From assembly GCA_027422505.1 (NCBI GenBank), contig JAPQWV010000307.1, positions 124,001 through 188,000 on the forward strand: a stretch of 64,000 nucleotides of DNA, in the 5' to 3' direction. Shown one piece after another: positions 60,241 to 64,000 of this stretch. The position numbers and the translations under genes are program-made. The notes beneath the pieces are model-generated. The model ran no database searches. It had not been told where the DNA came from and saw only the letters and a program-made list of their open reading frames with translations. The DNA comes from Craterostigma plantagineum (lineage: Eukaryota; Streptophyta; Magnoliopsida; Lamiales; Linderniaceae). Each line of letters opens with the position of its first letter. The stretch's first letter is position 1.

Positions 60241-61236
60241 AGTACGATTGACAGTGTACTACTTTTACAGCGAATATCAAGGTTTCCTATATTCTTCACT
60301 ATATGTTGTGTCCAACGTATATGAAGGTTTTGCATAGTCTTCACTATCTGCTGTTTCTAAGATTATTAACATTTTAAGTCTCTTAAGCCTGTTAGTTAAG
60401 CTTGGACTTATTTCTGCTAGTTGCGGAGCATTGTTTGCGTATGTGCTTTCAGCTGTTAGTTAAGCTTTCATGTGGTTGCTGAGCATTGTTTTGCGTATGT
60501 ATTGTTTAACAAATGTTTTAGAAGAAATACAAGTAGGAATCATCTGCTCGTGGGATTTGATTTTAGGAAAATGTAGATAACGTTGGCTTTGTTTCAAAAT
60601 TTCAAAGCCTAATAATTTTTTCTCTTCTAATAATCACAGCATGGCTGTACTTTTTTGTTGAAAACAACCGATTAGAAGATGCACTTTGTTTGCTGTCTCA
60701 TTATTTTGCTTGTGCTCCCGCAAGACCTAAATCATCTCTGATTTTTCAGAATTCCTTTGCTTTCTCATTTAGTAAACCATTACATTTCTTCCATAGATGC
60801 ATTCATTCGAGTGGAAAAGTTGTCCCAAAATTCTTGACCAAACCTATATATGATGTTGAAGAATCAGTGTTAAATTAAAGTTCAAAAACTGATTTTCTTG
60901 CTTTGCATTCTCATTTAGACGCACTAATCTCGCTATTTTACTCATTCTTTAGGTGCATTGGATTAGGTTCGAGAACCATGGTAAAAAAACTAAACTAGCT
61001 TTAGTGTTTCATATTTTATTTAGTAGTTTTATGGTGATATATTATTATTATTATAATGATTATTATTATTATTATTTTACTTTGTGTCTATTCCCAGTCA
61101 TCTGTTCATAGGTGTCTGACAGAACTAAGGTACCACTTTATTTTATAATTTATTTTTTTGTAATTAGTCAGATTTGATTGTTTATCGAATAGATGATTTA
61201 GAAAAAATATCTTATCAATCGCGCCATTCTTCTGCA

Positions 61237-62340
61237 GTAATATCCACGACGACCTCTATCGAGCGGTTTTACAACGTCAAGGCGGAGATTGTGTCATCAT
61301 GGACTTCATATTTCTTTCCGACCATCTCTCTCCGTTGAGATACCAAGAAATGACGGGCATGTGTTCGCACGTGGCCGTTATTAGTTGTATGGAGATGATT
61401 TATCGTATGGTTGGTAGACGACCAAAGGGGTAACTGCCAGAAGGATGACATTTTTATTTTGACGTACATGATTGTTTCGAACACGTCTATACAGATCCAT
61501 TGTACGACAATGTGCCAAACATAGACGTAGCTAGAGGTGATACAATGGGGATATTGGGATGCCACATACTTTACGCTATAAATTACGTGATGAAATATGG
61601 GGTACGTACTAGTTTATCATGCGTGAACCCTCACGAAAGAAACCATGCAATGGAGTTCATATGTGTGATAAGACATTAGATTTAAGACTAAAAAATGCAT
61701 ACCTGATTTGATTTTATCAAATAATTTTTTCCTTGTTTTTGTCAGTCTCGTAGTAGGAATTATCTGCACTGGTATAAACAGTTGGAGATAGATGAGGCAA
61801 TTGCATTATTGGATACATATCCAAAAATTGCTGCTATGTACTGGTATAAAAGCTTCAATTCTTGTAGAGAGGTATGCTATATATATTTTAATTATTCTGA
61901 TCGCTTACTTTTCTTTATATATGGATATTAATTTATTATATTTGTTAAACATTGTGTTAGATTGCCCAATACCCGGTGAAGTAGCAACTGAAGCACACAA
62001 CGTATTATTAGTTGGGAAGTTCATATTGAAGATGGACAATGAAAAGAAGACGTACTTTATCGTCCAAAACTCCAATGGTGTTGGATTTGGATTTAAGGGA
62101 TTTATGTGCATGGAGGTTAATACCGATCGTTTTATCAGTTTTGGATCATAGCTGAAGAGGAGAATGTAAGAATAAAAATTTTATATAAAATTTTGTCATC
62201 ATATAGATGCACAAAGTCCGAAAAGTGCGTTTGAAAGTGGACGGAATTCGACACAGAATCCAGGATCTTGGCTAACCCGGCACATGCAGTAACAAATGCC
62301 GCAACAGAGTCTTATAAAGGTTATCTTGGCCAAATAAGGT
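61237..62340 (+). pseudogene. Papain-like cysteine-protease-related pseudogene, copy 1
   Basis: Plus-strand exons can be outlined at about 61237-61601 (donor GTACGT), 61746-61871 (donor GTATGC) and 61961-62151. They read RYQEMTGMCSHVAVISCMEM (region of the catalytic Cys), then GDTMGILGCHILYAINYV, then CPIPGEVATEAHNVLLVGKF (catalytic His context) and FIVQNSNGVGFGFKGFMCME (Asn and NSWG-like context). This is the order of a C1A papain-type protease, strongly diverged. Two stops interrupt exon 1 after GRRPKG, and the phase between exons 2 and 3 does not fit, so it is broken. The nearly identical unit recurs 1.2 kb downstream. Confidence 0.6.
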
Positions 62341-62524
62341 TGAATTTTTTTGTTGCGATAAAAGTTTTGTGATTTTTCGAATGCGATATATACGCATGAT
62401 CACACAAAACGTGTATTACAAAGTGTTTAATACTTGACGATAGACAAAATATTACCAACAAATATTGCAATATGCAACTATTACTAAACATGTATGTATA
62501 GTTTTCCCTTTGTTTCGAAAGATG

Positions 62525-63515
62525 TATATTACTAAGGAATGACGGGCTCGTGTTCGCACGTGGCCATTATTAGTTAAATGGAGATGATTTATCGTATGGT
62601 TGGTAGACGTCGAGGGGCTGCTGCCGGAAGGATGTCATTTTTATTTTGACATACATGATTGTTTCAAGCACGTCCATGCAGATCCACTATACGACAATGT
62701 GCCAAATATAGACGTACCTGGAGGTGATGCAATGGGGATATTGGAATGACACATACTTTACGCTATAAATTACGTGATAAAATATGGGGTACGTACTAGT
62801 TTATCATGCGTGAACCCTCAGGAAAAGAACCATGCATTGGAGTTCATATGTTTGGTAAGACAGTAGATTTATGATTATTTAAAAAATGCATACCTAATTT
62901 GATTTTATCTAATAATTTTTTTCCTTGTTTTTTGGCAGCCTCGTAGTAGGAATTATCTGCTCTAGTATAAGCAGTTGGAGATAGACGAGGCAATTGCATT
63001 ATTGGATACATATCCAATAATTGCTGCAATGTAGTGATATAAAAGCTTCAATGCCTGTATAGAGGTATGCTATATATACTTAATAATTATAAGTTGATCG
63101 TTTACTTTTCTTTATATATGAATATTAATTATTATTATATTTGTAAAAGGTTGTATGAGATTGCCCAATACCCGGTGAAGTAGCGACTGAAGGACACATC
63201 GTTTTATTAGTTGGGAAGTTCATATCGAAGAAGAACAATGAGAAGAAGACGAAATTTATCGTCCAAAATTCCCATGGTGTTGGATTTGGATGTATGGGAT
63301 TTATGTGCGTGGAGGCTAATACCGATTTGTTTTATCAGTTTTCAATCATAGCTGAACATGAGAAGATAAGAATAAAAATATTATATAAAATTCTTGTACT
63401 TTTGTAGATGCACAAAGTTTGAAAGTCCGTTTGAAAGTGGACGGAGTTCGACACAGAATCTAGGATGTTGGCTGAGCTGGCACATGCAGTAACAAATGCC
63501 GCAACAGTCTTATAA
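62525..63515 (+). pseudogene. Papain-like cysteine-protease-related pseudogene, copy 2
   Basis: Same unit, shifted by 1,189 bp. MTGSCSHVAIIS is followed by TAA where copy 1 has a Cys codon; a small deletion follows in the GRR..GAAAGR part; the third exon reads GEVATEGHIVLLVGKF and FIVQNSHGVGFG. Several stops are present. Confidence 0.6.
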
Positions 63516-63734
63516 AGGTTATCTTTGCCAAATAAAATTGAAATTTTGTTATGATCAATGTTTTGTGAGTGTTTTTAGATGCGATATTTAAGCATAATCA
63601 CACAAAACGTGTATTACAAAATGTTTAATACTTGACAATAGACAAAATGTTACTAACGACTATTGCAATATGCAGATTCTATTATTAAACAACATATATG
63701 TATGATTTTTCCTTTGTTCGAAACAACATGTATG

Positions 63735-64000
63735 TTACCAAGGATTGACGGGCTCGTGTTCACACGTGGCCGTTATTAGTTAAATGGAGATGACCTATCG
63801 TATGGTAGGTAGACGTCCAAGGCCTGCTGCCGGAAGGATGCCATTTTAATTTGACGTACAGGATTGTTTCGAGCACGTCTATGCAGATCCATTGTACGAC
63901 AATATGCCAAATATAGACGTAGCTAGAGGTGATGCAATTGGGATATTGGGATGCCACATACTTTACGATATAAATTACGTGATAAAATACGGGGTACGTA
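63735..64000 (+). pseudogene. Papain-like cysteine-protease-related pseudogene, copy 3 (cut by window end)
   Basis: Third unit, 1,206 bp after copy 2. LTGSCSHVAVIS is followed by the same TAA as in copy 2, and the segment ends with the GTACGTA donor at the window edge. The array may continue beyond 64000. Confidence 0.6.

Noticed and set aside
1..64000. CRISPR arrays, tRNA or rRNA genes, bacterial operons
   Set aside because: The repeats seen are transposon, minisatellite or segmental duplications; no spacer-repeat pattern or folded tRNA was identified, apart from tRNA-derived SINE heads.

Overview
This is eukaryotic nuclear DNA from a flowering plant, most likely a eudicot. It carries intron-containing genes with GT..AG introns, plant-type gene families (CCR-like reductases, a farnesylation-type heavy-metal protein, an NCRK-like receptor kinase, a WAV3-like RING/VWA ligase) and many plant retrotransposons, SINEs and MITEs. 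I saw no bacterial operon, CRISPR array or tRNA/rRNA gene, and I cannot name the species.

Six protein-coding genes could be spliced by hand, all on the minus strand: a GILT-type thiol reductase (6.5-8.5 kb), two paralogous CCR-like NAD(P)-dependent reductases (8.8-10.9 kb and 31.7-33.7 kb), a two-domain HMA/isoprenylated protein (34.4-35.6 kb), an NCRK-like receptor-like kinase (41.8-45.5 kb) and a WAV3-like ligase with a one-base frameshift (50.3-53.0 kb). They share no pathway except the two reductases, which are a tandem pair pushed apart by about 21 kb of transposons.

Layout. 1-2106: 5' end of a Ty3/gypsy element (gag start, PBS, 1.7 kb LTR) inserted into an old Ty1/copia element (2107-6001). 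6.0-10.9 kb: GILT gene and first reductase. 10.97-15 kb: a hAT element 64 bp upstream of the reductase start codon, two related foldback elements and a SINE. 15.5-31.1 kb: a decayed copia element with its left flank. A 5.86 kb piece of this block is tandemly duplicated almost without change, and it also carries a solo LTR, a Harbinger-like MITE and a hAT insertion. 31.7-35.6 kb: second reductase and HMA gene, then a Mutator-like MITE. 36.7-41.6 kb: a young full-length copia element with target-site duplication GTTTT. 41.8-48.2 kb: NCRK-like kinase with MITE-filled introns and a candidate retrocopy in its inferred leader intron. 50.3-53.0 kb: WAV3-like gene. 53-61 kb: AT-rich intergenic DNA with a SINE and two MITEs. 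61.2-64 kb: three tandem copies of a broken papain-like cysteine-protease-related gene, the last cut by the window end.

The most notable items are the microhomology-bounded 5.86 kb duplication, the papain-like pseudogene array, the reductase that appears to have kept its frame by moving a splice acceptor, and the intronless 0.7 kb block flanked by a 16 bp direct repeat. I found no clear new multi-gene system. All splice models are hand-made and untested by transcripts.
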